Part shown: piece by piece, positions 12,001 through 26,200 of the stretch
Layout: every line of letters begins with the position of its first letter
Numbering within the stretch: position 1 is the stretch's first letter
From: Periplaneta americana
Lineage: Eukaryota > Arthropoda > Insecta > Blattodea > Blattidae
Reading direction: 5' to 3'
Length of the DNA stretch: 64,000 nt
NCBI RefSeq assembly: GCF_040183065.1
Contig: NC_091119.1
Location: forward strand, 194,285,543 to 194,349,542
Position numbers and translations under genes: made by a program
Notes under the pieces: generated by a model
Told to the model about the DNA's origin: nothing
What the model saw: the letters and a program-made list of their open reading frames with translations, nothing else
Databases searched by the model: none

Positions 12001-14824
12001 ATTATTTTTTATGGAAATTAAAAAAAAAAAAAATATCACTAATGGTTGGGCGTAGGGAAAGAAGTTAGTTACCCTTTCCTCATAACAACATGATTATAGG
12101 CTATTATTGGTGTGGAAGAAAGCATTAAGTTTTCTTCCACACTGCGGTATCATAAAATAAGCAACAACACACGAAAGGATTCGGTTCCAAAGATTGGCTT
12201 ACTGTGCTTTAAATGTGCTTTAACATTATGTATTTTGTTTTTTTAATTCATGTGCCATATTTTCTATTTCAGTTGCTTTGTGTTTGTGTTGTTTTAAGCT
12301 GTCATTTTAACTTGATTTCAGTGTCATCTGGCGAAAAGTCACTGTATAACCTGTAAGTATTGATTATGTTTACATTCCTGAAGCTTGTTTTAAATATTTG
12401 ATGTGCTTATGGTCACATCATACAATTTCGTTTAAGAAAAATAACACATTTTTATGAATCTTGAATGAGAAAAGTTTTACAATTCCGAATAACGCAATCT
12501 AATGATTTTATTTTCTCTACAAATACCATTAATTTAATCTAATTTCGTGTACAAAATATTCAAAATGCAACTTAATATAGATTCATAATCATAAGTTTCC
12601 TTCGTTTGCCTTCATATTTTAACAATGATTCATTATACAGGGACATCATTTTATTTTTACTTCAATTTTTATTGTACCTGAGTTTTTGAATGTACTTCAC
12701 TCCCACCCACTCTACTAGTGAACTTGTAACCGTTCTCCACACAGAACCAAGCGTATACAGTCAAAGTCGCCTTACGGTCTTAGTAAACACAAACAGTAGT
12801 TAGTGAGTATAGTACGTTCCAGAAATATGTTCGCTTTCAATACTGAATCATATTCTCGCACAGGTATTGTCGTCCGTTTGCCTATGTCGCGTCCGGTTTC
12901 CCTCACCCATTTCTGCCCGCCCCTTTGTGGCTGGGCTGTCTTAGCTCTTTTCTGAAAACAGTAATTTCTGTTAGGAATTGGACGTCTACGTAATATTATA
13001 CAACTGTTTAAAATAACGTAAATAAAAAGGCCTCGTTAAGTAATTAACTGTCATGTGATTTCCCCTCTTTCTACGACCCTCGACAAAACCACTTGAACGG
13101 ATAATAAATAGCATGTCTGAATAATTTTATCTTTTCGGATCGGACAGAAGTGAAGATTGAATATACAGTACGTAAGGTACTCTTTTATAGAGTAGGTACA
13201 GAATTATTTCAACATGAGTTACTAGTACGAAAGACGAAACTGCTAATTGGAATTAGGTACAATAGTCTATAGTGCGATAATATGCACAAAAGAACTGAAG
13301 CCTGTATCGAAATGAACGGCCATCATTTTCAAATATGTGTTTAAATATCCATATTATGATTATTTTTCAATTTAACTTCTTTCTCCATATTGTACGCTAA
13401 TGTGCTGTAGACAGTATAATATACACTGCATAATGAATACGTCCGAACGGACAGCTCAGTTCGTGAGTAAAAACACTTATTGTTAATATTTTACTGTATT
13501 TTGATTAAAGAAAACCCTAATGAAAATTATCAAACTCAAAATTGCGATATTTCCTACTTTACGTAAATGGATGAACTACTTTTCATCCCTCCTATACCTA
13601 GTAAAGTGATTTGTTTGTATCTTACGCCAGTATCATCGAACTCCAGTGGAAGGGGGTATCAAACGGTGTTTCCGGTTCACAACCTTTAAGCCAAAGATAT
13701 AGCCAGGTTAATATTAGAAATGTTAGTAAAAATAAAATGATGTCCCTGTACATTACGACTATATCTTCATACAATTTTATTTCTTTCTTCTTCCTTTGTC
13801 GGTTTAATCTCCCCCTTATTCCATCTTACACACAAATGCGTGTAGGGGAAGAAGAAATCACTAAATCACACAGTAGACATTTCACAAGTGCTGGCCTCCC
13901 TGACCATAAGATTTATATGGCACATTTTTTTTAACTTTATTTCGCTGTAAAACTAACGAGAACTTCTGAAGTGTTCTGTCTATGGTAAGTACATACCTCA
14001 TCAAAACAGGCTTACAGATAAAGAGAACGTATTTTTCTTTATCTTTCGCGGTATATTATACAGGTATCTGGCATGCTTTTATCTGTGAATGTATCTAAAT
14101 GTATCGTAGTAAGTACCATTAGTCTGTACCTTAACATTTTGGGGCGTGTTTGTAAGACATCATTTACTATACTTTTATATCTCGAATTGTAACTTCAAAC
14201 TAGATTCTCCTTCAAAAAAAATAATGGATTTCATTGTAGTAACATTTGTCTCAATGTCAACTAATAAAAAATTATCAAATAAATGTTCTATTGAAAAACA
14301 ACCTCCTAAATCTACAGGCTGCCATTATAGACAAGGTAAAAATAATTTCAATAAAATAAGAAAATGAGACCATAATTCAATAAGTAAATGAGGTTGATGC
14401 TAAATAATTAATTCTGTGGCCGGGAGGAAAAAGGTCTTAAGTAAAATTTTTATACTTTTCAGGAGAGCAGTAGAAAGATTGGAATTGGTGTCAATTATAG
14501 AGTTTTTTAATTAAGAGGTTTTCTTGGATATTATTTGTTCATACTTCTTCTAAAATAGGTAATGTTGTTCATTTAACAATTTTCTTGATTTTTTTTTCTA
14601 AAAATAGCCGCACTTAAGCCCTTTTAAGACTAGAATTCTAACTGAGTAGAAGGTACTATTTAAACATAAGACCTTTTTCATGTCAAAATAAATTACAAAT
14701 GTATTGTATTATATTGTATTTATTAACATTCCATGGTATTCATACATTGCTTACAGCTAGAATATGGAACAAGTCAAAAAACTTCATACTATTATAAAAT
14801 CTTAATTCATAGTCACAGTCTAGA

Positions 14825-14891
<67 letters not shown>

Positions 14892-17148
14892 TGAGATTTA
14901 CAATATAGTCTACTAGTACAACACAAAGTTTTAGTATCAATTTCATGAAGTCTTATTGAATGTCATGAATTCACCTACAGAATAGAAGGCGTGAGAAATT
15001 AGGTACTTCTTCAATTTGGCTCTAAATAATTTTATGTTTTGAGTTTCATTTTTTTATATCGATAGGAAGGCTGTTAAAAATTTTTGCTGCCATATGTAAA
15101 TTATTAGGAATGTAAAATAGATCTTAAACAATTATATGACTGTTTACCCTGGTACTTAAAGTTTTAAAAGGAAATGGCATCAGTATGTGATAAAATAGCT
15201 AAAATACAAGTTAGACCTTTTTAATAGGGAAGCACGGAAATTAAACATGTGATGTTTGTAAGGAATAAAGTATTAAATATTCTTAAGTCCTTTATTTTGT
15301 GTGTGCTCGATTCAAAAAGTATTTAGGAGTCTTATTTGACTTTAGCCGTTTGACCAGATTGTAGAGAATTATTTCCGCTCAGAAAATATAAAAATCTTAC
15401 TTTCACAAAATATTGACTTAAGACCTTTTTCTTCCCGGCCACAGACTTTTAAGTTCATCAAGTTTAAGATTTCCTTAAGTATAGAGGTGATTCCTGAAAA
15501 TTCTAATCGAACCCATAGACCCATAATAACCATGTTACGGATGTTCCTCATGGATAGATCGAGACGCCTTCATTTATCCGCGAACTTTTGGGATGTGGTA
15601 TCTCGTGAGCCAACCATTAGCCCTGTTACTTCTATCTTCTGAAAGTGGTATTTCGATGTATAATATGGAATTGAAGACTGATACATGTTTTTCTTTTCTT
15701 GGTTCACCTCTTCTGGCAAATTAGCGGGGGATTCTTCATTTCTCTCGAGAAAACAAACACAAGCTGGCTAGCTTCATGTCTCATAATGCCTTCAATTTTC
15801 TTCTCATTTTATCCCTCAAGCAATGTATTAACCACATCTCATAATAAGCTGCTTTGTTATAGTTACTCATACAAATAATAACTTCCCTTTTCTTCCAGAA
15901 GCATACGTCATGGTCCTTTACGCATCATTTGCCTTCGGTATTTTCCTGTCATTTGCTGTCACTCTGACCTGCATTGCTTACAAGTAAGTTATAATACGGT
16001 AATGCGAATTTCTAAAAGTATATTTTCTCTAACCTCTGAATTCGGCTAAAAACTAATATTATTATTATGATTATTATTATTATCATTATCATTAATATTA
16101 TTATTACTTACTTACTTACAAATGGCTTTTAAGGAACCTGGAGGTTCATTGCCGCCCTCTCATAAGCCCGCTATTGGTCCCTATCCTGACCAACATTAAT
16201 CCAGTCTCTATCATCATATCCCACCTCCCTCACATCCATTTTAATATTATCTTCTCATCTACTTCTCCCCAAAGGTCTTTTTCCCTCCGGCCTCCCAACT
16301 AACACTCTATATACATTTCTGGATTCGCTCATATGTGCTACATGTCCTGCCCACCTCAAACGTCTGGATTTAATGTTCCTAATTATGTCAGGTGAAGAAT
16401 ACAATGCGTGCAGCTCTGCGTTGTGTAACTTTCTCCATTCTTCTGTAACTTTATCCCTTTTAGCCCCAAAGATTTTCCTAAGCACCTTTAACCTATGTTC
16501 CTCTCTCAAAGTGAGAGTCCAAGTTTCACAACCATAAAGAACAACCGGTAATATAATTGTTTTATAAATTCTAACTTTCAGAATTTTTGACAGCAGACTG
16601 GATGATAAAAGCTTCTCAACCGAATAATAACACGCATTTCCCATATTTATTCTGTGTTTAATTTCCTCCCGAGTATAATTTATATTTGTTACTGTTGCTC
16701 CAAGATATTTGAACTTCTCCACCTCTTCAAAAGATAAATTTCCAATTTTTATATTTCCATTTCGTACAATATTCTCGTCACGAAAAGACATAATAATATA
16801 CTTTGTCTTTTCGGGATTTACTTCCAAACCTATCTCTTTACTTGCTTCCAGTAAAATTCCCGTGTTTTCCCTAATCGTTTGTGGATTTTCTCCTACCATA
16901 TTCACGTCATCCGCATAGACAAGCAGCTGATGTAACCCGTTCAATTCCAAACTCTCTCTGTTATCCTGGACTTTCCTAATGGTATACTCCAGACAAAAGT
17001 TAAAAAGTAAAGGTGATAGTGCATCTCCTTGCTTTAGCCCACAGTGAATTGGAAACGCATCTGACAGAAACTGACTTATACGAACTCTGCTATATGTTTC
17101 ACTGAGACACATTTTAATTAATCTAACTAGTTATTATTATTATTATTA

Positions 17149-17220
<72 letters not shown>

Positions 17221-20200
17221 GGTATTCCCAAGAAACTATACAATACCTGTATAATACGATATACATAAGTATAAAGAGTAAGAAAAGATTTGCTATACTG
17301 CCACCATTGGCTGCTTCGTGATTAAGTATAAATATACCAACACACTGTATGTGTTGTAATACACACTAATGCTATGATCTTGATTGTAACATTCGCTACT
17401 CACTTCAATGAACATCCCAAATGTTAGTAACGACGCCACTTGATGGTTCACTTTATTTATACGGGCTATTCCATATGAAATCGATCAGTAAAAAACCTCG
17501 CATTTTTTTAATACTCTAATTTTTCCCAATTTATACAAGGTGCTGAGAAGAGTGCATTTTCAAAAATATACTATCGAAAGTCAAACGGTTTTCGTACTAT
17601 TGAGCGACAAATTTAGCGTATTTTATAAAAACAAGCCTCTTTCAGCGCTCAGAACTCTGGAATCATTTACTGCAGAACATTGAACGGGAGCTCATTTTGA
17701 AGCTGACATTTGGTAGATTATGTTAAGAAGTAATCCTTATTTTTATTGTACACAGAGAAACAGATAATCTGATTTTACTTACTTTTAGGCTTTTTGCCAG
17801 TTTGTAAAAATGTAAAAAATATTGAGAAAAAACCTTGCATTATTGAGAGGGATTCAGCATTGTTTGCTTAGTGGCTCGGCAATAAGTTTCGAGGGTATTA
17901 AATAAATTATTTTCACACGCCTAGACTTGAACGGCGCAGTACCGCACGCACTGGCCGAGAGCTGAAGATAAGCGAGCGTTGGGCGTCATTTTACTCCTGT
18001 GTTTATGAAAATGTGTGATAAAGCTAGCCCAGCTATGTGCTACTAGACGAAACATCACGTGTTTGTCTCCTGGCCTTGCTTGTCTCGGCTAGCTCCCGCC
18101 TCATAGTCAGCTGGTTACTTCACGCGCGTACTATTTATTTTCTTTACTTGATATTTTCAATACTTTCTTATCAACGGTGCACCAGTAAAAAAATAAGTGT
18201 TTATTTGTACTTTCAATGCGGAATCTAACCATATATTTTAAAAATATTTTTTCTTGGGCAAAGGCGTCTTAATGAGGAAAAATCTAAATTTCTCGATTTC
18301 CATAAAAAGTAAGATAAACTGTTTACATGTCAATATAAACTTTAACTTTTCAGCATCAAAATAAACCATGATTTTGATCATTGGGTGAAAGGGTTTCGGA
18401 GCCACAACAGTTTAAAGTTGCTAATTTTATGAAAATACGATAAATTTAAATATTATTAATTTAAACACTATGAAGTTCTGATGCCTCAAACTTTGCACAA
18501 AGCATTGTATCACAGTTGTCAACGGAGAGAAAAAGTTTCATTGTATTTAAAAATTGCAAGGTCAATTTTCTCTATATTTCGGTCGATTTGAGATGGAATA
18601 GCCCGTACACACATTTATACATCATGTTTATAGCGATGTCGTATGGATTGCAGGCGCATGCAAGTAACAGCTGATTTGAATAATATGTCCTGGCGTGTGC
18701 GGCCAGAGGAAGTTTTGCTGGAAGTTGGGAAGCCATTTTCATCCATATTAGGTCTTCAGAAGAATGAGGTAAGCAAAGCTTAAGAAAGATACACTAGCTT
18801 ACAAAACAAGAACCAGCTATTAAGATTGTGAACTAAGTAATGATAATTATGGACTAGAACTCACTTAAATATTGGTTTATTGATGTAAGACGCTTACATA
18901 TAGAACAGTTTAGCTTAAATACAACATTAGATTAGAATAAATTATTAGAGCTTTATATAAAGTATTTTAAAGTGTATTAAGCGTATTGGCTTCGGCATGT
19001 CGAAGATGGTGCATGTTTTATCAGAGATTGCATATAAATTATTTTAAATAGATATTCTAGTGCCATTAAAATGTGAATTTGTACAAATAGTCATTGATAA
19101 TACAATTTTTAGTGGTATTCTGTTGTTTGGATTTTAAGGATTGCAACAAATGGTGGATTTTTAGTCTCTTTTCCATCACGAATACATAATATGAAATCAT
19201 ACTATATGTATATGTATATCCCATTTTTATATTTCTTAATCAATAGTTTTATTAATCATAGAACACATCAAAATAACCGAGGTTAAAATTGAATTTTATC
19301 ACCATTTATTACTGAACTGTTGTTATTGGTATTAATTTAAAATCTGATAGCAGTAATTTTAAAAAAAATAAGAAGAAGAAATGCTGGCTGAGAGAATGTG
19401 CATAATATGAATTTCATATTATATATTCAAGTATAAAAATTAACTTCTCAGTAATTATATTAATTTAAGCAGTTCGTCTGAATTAAAACTGACAAATAAG
19501 TTACGTAAAATTCTACATGCAGTGCACTGAGTTTCTGAATCTAGTTTTCTAAGTAAAATTCTGCTGTAATTTCAGGCCATTTCACATTTTAATGTACAGT
19601 ACTGAACAAAATTAAGGATGAAAGAAGGAAATGTTCTCTGCTTCAAATGGATTTATAAATGCAAGAACGAATGCTATCACAGTTGAAAATTTATATTTAG
19701 GCCTGATACAAGATAATAGTGACTCTGCACTACTAGGATTCTAAATTTTTCAACCTTTATGATAAACACTGGAATTTATTTCTTACTTATGAGTAATATA
19801 TTTGATTTTCTTTATTTACAACTAAACTATACCAAAGTACAAATTTAAAAAAATATATCTTTACCACACATCATTTTAGTATAGATGCTCATTGTATACG
19901 TGGACTTGATTTTATTTTTTAAATAATGTTGCTGAAAGTATCGATCCTTTTTTAGGCTTTTATTTTGCCGTAGTAATTTTAATACAAATTGAAAACTCCT
20001 ACACATTCCTTAAATATTTGAAATATGTTGTCTATTCTTAAGGTTCATAATTAATCCATTTCAAGCACTGAACAGATTAACACAGAAGAGACTTTAAACC
20101 TTACATTTACGACAAATTTCAACAATGTGGAATAACACGTCACTTTCTACGTGAATACAACGAACTTATTTTTGTGTATGAAGACTGCAAATGATTATAT

Positions 20201-23200
20201 AAACGAGTAGTTCATATTGTGTTTGTTTATAATTTAATTACTAAAGTTAAAATGTACTTTCAACAAAACAATAATCGAATCTGTAAGCACTAAAAATTTG
20301 TTAGTAGAAGCATTCTTTTATACTGAATACTGCAAGTGAAGGCCAGCATATAATATTTCGTATCAAACCAAGCATAAACAAGACAGAAGTCTATTCACTA
20401 TCTTCCAGTTAAAGAGTAGACCTACTTTCAGAAAAACAATTTCAGAATTTGTAAGCACTGAAGGATTTGTTAGTGGAAGCATTATTTTATACTGAATACC
20501 TCAAGTGAAGGCCAGCACATAATACTTCGTATCAAACCAAGCATAAACAAGACAGAAGTCTATTCACTATCTTGCAGTTAAAGCGTAGATCTACTTTCAG
20601 AAAAACAATCTTAGGATTTGTAAGCACTGAAGGATTTGTTAGTGGAAGCATCTTTTTATATTGGATACTGTAAGTAAAGGCCAGCACAATATTTCGTAAC
20701 AAACCAATCATAAACAGGATACAAATCTATTCCCTAGCTTGCAATATTACCCACAAGTCAATTGGGCAACTAGTAGCTACTTCTGCTTCAGGTTTTCTAA
20801 ATTTCGACTACTATACCTCAGGTCATAGAAGTGACATATTATTCAACAATGCTGAGAATTATGTAAATAATTTAATAAAATTTATAACTACTAATTAATA
20901 CTTAGAATTTTTCAAATGTTTCTAGACAAAGAGGAGTTCAAGATTACTGCAGTATATTGCCAAATAATTTGTAACATTCCATGATTTTCAATTCTAAATT
21001 GTATTAAAAATCACACGTTGATATTGTTCTTTAAAATAAATTTAAACATAGAGCTGCAGTACATTTTGGACAACCTATATTTGAAAGGTCTATTAAAATA
21101 TCATATTTCATTGCATAATTCACTAGAATTCCTTTACAAATGTTACCTCAAAATGTCGACTTATTTTTGTAAAACATTATTTTTTAGAATAAAATAATCC
21201 TCTGAAATCATTAACCATATTCATAAAGAACTAAAAAAAACTGAGTTCCTACAGGATCTTAGTTCGTCATTTGTCATGTACCACAATTCACTTCAATTGC
21301 GTACTAAATATCTGATTTTTCTCACAAGTGAAATAGAAAGGGACAAATTTGAAAGAATGTGGATCAGCGAACTCACTCGTATATACTATGTCAAATTTAC
21401 TAATGACATGATTTCATATAGCTAAGATTTCATAAAACAATTCTCATTTAGAAACTCTTTCCATAAATTTGCTAAGAATACTTAAAATTTGAGTTTCTAA
21501 CAAAATGTGTATAGGAAACTTTTGCGTGTTTTGTAAGTAATGTATCATGTCAACGTCACAATGACGTATGAAAGTGACGATGTGAATTATGCAAAGAAAT
21601 ATGACAATCATATAACATAAAAATCCTTTTCAGGCTTTCCTGTTTCTCTAGCCATATTTTTAATTAACGTATTTGTTACTGTCTTAGAAGGGCTATCTCG
21701 AAAAAAAAATGACATAAATAGAATAAAACTTCATGAATTGAGATGCTGTTAAATGTTTGTTGTAACCCTTGAGTTAAACTATGCAATGCTCTGGCAAGTT
21801 GAATTTGCTTTTAAATGAGAATATGACATATTATAAGCTGATTTTAATACTATATCCTAAATACAGTTAAATGCACGTCCAGTATATTAAAAGATGAGGT
21901 AATCTATTTCATCTAGACCATCGCTTCTAATGCTATCTCAGGATAATCGTTAAACATTGTTATCAAGTTTGTGTAATGCTAAAGAGACATAAGTCAACTT
22001 TTTTGTGTTTTATGTTCTAATGTATGGCATATGTAACAAAGGCTAGGACATTTAGAAATGCTATAACAAACAAGAAATAAAAAAATGTCATTACATTACT
22101 ACATCATTTGTTTCATTTTAAGCCCCCTCCTTGGAGATATTCACTCTTTACCATGCGCTTGGTATGTACTACAGTCGCATAAAATTGAAAATTAATATTT
22201 TGATATTTAGTAATATTTTTATTTAATGTAAGAATATGAAGAAGTTAAAACTACTTATTATTTTTTGCACAAACATCTTTATAAGGATCTACTGAGCATG
22301 TTATAAAGGAAGAACATTCTAAAACTTAAATCTGGCAATATCAGTGTCATCTGCATTCACAGAAAAATTGTGTAACAGTATAAAAATGTTCAACATTCAA
22401 GAAAAATACTGCATCACGTCTCCTATTTTTAAGGAGATTCTAAAAAAAATGCTTAAAAAATTTCTTCCGATATAATATGATTCAAATACTAGAGTATCTT
22501 GAATAATATTCATTATTGAAAGTTTAAGCCTATCATCTATATTTCAATAATCCAATACAGTTTCATACGATATTAAAAATTGTGCTTTAACAAAATAGAC
22601 AGTACATTTCATCACAAATTGGTAAACATATTCATAAGTATGCTTTTATGAGCTAAACTACAGCATACACCGTCAACTTAATTCAATTAAACTGCATTTT
22701 CTAATTAATTTCAAATAAATAAAACTATAACATTTATACACCTTAATCGAACAGATTTAACACTATATCACTTAGATATGCAGGGTTAGTTAAAAGTCCC
22801 GCACCACCTAAATAACTTTTGAAGTATGTGGTTCAGTGACATGAAACTTGGTATGTGGGGATAACCATATACTAAGAACTCAATAATGGTATTACCGAGT
22901 TTTTCTACTTCCGGTTTAACCGGAAGTAACTCCAACTCTCTTATTTTAAATAGAACACCCAATATATTTCTTTCTTTTTGAATAAAGCTCATTAAGAGCT
23001 TTCCAGAAATTACCCACACTTGATAATTCTTTACAAATTCAGTGTTGCTAAGTCAAGAGAACAGAAAAGTGTATCGAATATTAAAATAATAAATGCACTA
23101 CCTAAATAACTTTTGAAGCATACGGTTCAGTGACATGAAACTTGGTATGTGAGGATAACCATATGCTAAGAACTCAATAATGGTATTACCGAGTTTTTCT

Positions 23201-26200
23201 ATTCCGGTTTAACCGGAAGTAACTCCAACTCTCTTATTTTAAATGGAACACCCAATATATATTTTTGAATAAAGCTCATTAAGAGCTTTTCAAAAAGTAC
23301 CCACACTTGATACTTCTGTACAAATTCAGTGTTGCTAAATAAAAATGGAAGTGGTGCAAGATTATTCCTAAAGCCAGGTTAAATAATTCCTTAAATGGTT
23401 TCTATGATCGAATGACACATTGTAAAGCAGCTGAGGGCTACCAATTTGAACACATAATTTAGAAGGTGAGCTGGCTTTGTTTTGTTTTTATTAAGAAAGG
23501 AGTATTTTATTATTTTAATATTCGATACACGTTTCTATTTTCTTGACTTAGCAACACTGAATTTGTACAGACGTATCAAGTGTGGGTACTTTTTGAAAAG
23601 CTCTTAATGAGCACTATTCAAAAATAAAAATATATATTGGGTGTTCCATTTAAAATAAGAGACTTGGAGTTACTTCCGGTTAAACCGGAAGTAGAAAAAA
23701 CTCGGTAATACCATTATTGAGTTCTTAGTGTATGGTTATCACATACCAAGTTTCATGTCACTGAACCGTATGCTTCAAAAGTTATTTAGGTAGTGTGGGA
23801 CTTTTAACTAATCCTGTATACTTATAACCATATTCATGTGTTAAAATAAAAACAAAGTTGTAAATTACCTAGTTGACTAGTTTCAGCTTTGTGTCAACCA
23901 TCTTCAAAACTAGTGAGACGTGCGGCTCACGACAGGAAGAACTTGACTGTGAGATCAAACTGCGCATGCGCGGGCTTGGTTAATAAAAACCTAAACTAAC
24001 CAAACCGAACCTTCGTATATGCAAGATGTATAACCGGAGCACGAAGGGAACTTCTTGATTTGATCTGGAATGTGCAAGCGAAAATAAATTCAGATAAGGA
24101 TCACGCTGGCACTACATGAGAAGTCCGCGCATGCGCAGTTTGATCTCAAAGTCAAATTCTTTGCTGGGGGTGCTTTGTGTATGGTAGTGTGGAGTCAAAG
24201 AAACACAAGAATACAAAAATGCATCATATTAACATACGAAAACAAAAACACACACACAAGATCGCATCCTCATTAAGGAAATTAAAATAAACCTAACAGG
24301 CGTATACAAACTCACATGCAATAGTTGTAACAACTTCTACTTCGGGCAGACTGGGATATCATTTCAAACACGATACAAAAACATATCACAGCGATAACCA
24401 AATCACACAATATCTTTACATACGTAGAACACATCACAAACACTAACCACAGCTAAAAAAACTTAGAAACAGACATGGAAATTCTACATATTCAACAGAC
24501 AAAACCCAAATCAAACACAGTAGAACAGTAGAAATATACAGCACACAAAAACACATTCACAACTAAATTTCAGAACACACAACCTTATTTGACTCCACTC
24601 TACCATACACAAACATACACCCCAGCAAAACAACTGAAGAAACCGAAAGAAGTATGATCTCACTAGTTCTGACGATGGCTGACACAAAGTTGAAACAAGT
24701 CAACTAAGTAACTTGCAACTTAGTTTTTATTTTAACACATGAAATTGGCTATTATAACTATATTTCTAAGTGATATAATATTTAAGACATTTGATTGTGA
24801 ATGACAGATTTATGGATCATTTTGCAACACTAAATACTGTGGAAGGGGAGTTTTTTTTGTGAGGTTTCTTAGTGTGAAACAGAGACGGGGAAGAGCTTCT
24901 CTCAGAGAGCGTAGCTTTTCCTGCTGCCTTCGTTTTTGCATGTAGGTTCTTATGTTGGATGCTCTGTTTACAGTACGAGTTCCACATCCCTTGTAAAACC
25001 TTTCTCTGAAGTTGTGTTAGCTATCACATAAATATGCACTGTAGTATTTGTAATATGCATAAATAATTTAACAAAAAATCTCTATAGTTTTGTACATTTT
25101 TAAAAGTGATTCTAGGTTTAAGGGGAGAGGATGGTATTTTTTGGTGAAAAATGAGTGAATTAAAAAAAAAATCTTTAAAATACTCCGTGATATGTATGGA
25201 ATGCATAGCTAAAATGTTGTGGGTATTTGTGCCCTTATAGGATGTTGAGTCGCCATTTTTAAACTTCCTGCGTTATGGATTTTTAAATCACTCGCCCACT
25301 TTTATTGTTGTTTCCGGTAAATTAAATTTTCAATTTTTTTCTTTAAAATACTCTTTGATATGTGTGGAATGCATCTCATAACATTTCGCGGGTATTTGTG
25401 CCCTTATCGGATGCTGAGACGTGATTTTTAAACTTCCTGCGCTATGGATTTTTAAATCACACGCCCGCTTTTATCGGTTTCCAGTAACTTCATTTTTTTG
25501 CTACATTGCCAGACAAAAATGGATATAATTTCTGAACTATTAAAGATACATGCATGAAATTTAGAACACAATTCTTTAGACGATTAGGAAACTTTCCTCT
25601 GTAACAGAATTTTGTTAATTGATTTAATTTTAAAAATACCTCCGTTTGTTTGCAAGAAAGGAAATCAGAAAATTGTTATTAAATTTTAATTGTTTATTTT
25701 ACAAACGTAGGGCCTAACATCAAAATTCTGTTACAGACAGTTTGTAGAACATGCTTTTGCAAATACATTGCAAAAAACTGTTTGAATCTATCTTTAAAAA
25801 CGGTTTAGATATATCGGTTTTAGTACAATCCTGCATTGGGTATAATTTTTTCAAATTTTGGCCAACAAATAATTTTTTTTCAAAATATTTTTATTTGGTT
25901 GAGTTGCCACAGCTATGAGCTCTCTACATACAAAAAATTAATATTTTACACCAAATAGGAAAAAAGTTAAAAAAATACAATCCTCTCCCCTTAAAGCAAC
26001 AATTTAGTTCAAAAGTAGAATTAACAATGCTATTACAATGTGTCGGAATTATACTTTGTATAATCAGTCAACAAAAGGTAAGCATTTACTGTGTTTTTTC
26101 ATTAATTGTGTCCTTCAGAATGAGAAGCAAAGAAAATATTTATAATGGGTGATATAATATTTCCCTACTTTTAAAACATGAAGACCTACAATAAACATTT

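Larger units (their letters stand above)
23835..24741 (+). mobile_element. Penelope-like element fragment flanked by inverted copies of its own 3' end
   Basis: The centre encodes, on the + strand from 24299, [20 protein letters not shown] and SFQTRYKN: the GIY-YIG endonuclease core of Penelope-like elements (GVYKL and FYIGQTG are its two short motifs), degraded by stops. The last ~90 bp (from ~24650) reappear inverted at 23835-23928. More of the 3' coding end (TGGTAG-GTGGAGTCAAAG) reappears inverted at 24158-24199. No reverse transcriptase is present. A separate palindromic MITE interrupts the left arm. Confidence 0.75.

Noticed and set aside
12322..12352. Possible 31-base microexon between cyclase exons 4 and 5 (TTTCAG acceptor, GTAAGT donor)
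   Set aside because: Both splice sites look good, but entering in phase 1 it exits in phase 2, which breaks the frame of exon 5, while exon 4 joins exon 5 directly in frame.
13611..13934. 107-codon open frame in intron 4
   Set aside because: No recognisable motif and intron-like composition; the length is compatible with chance.
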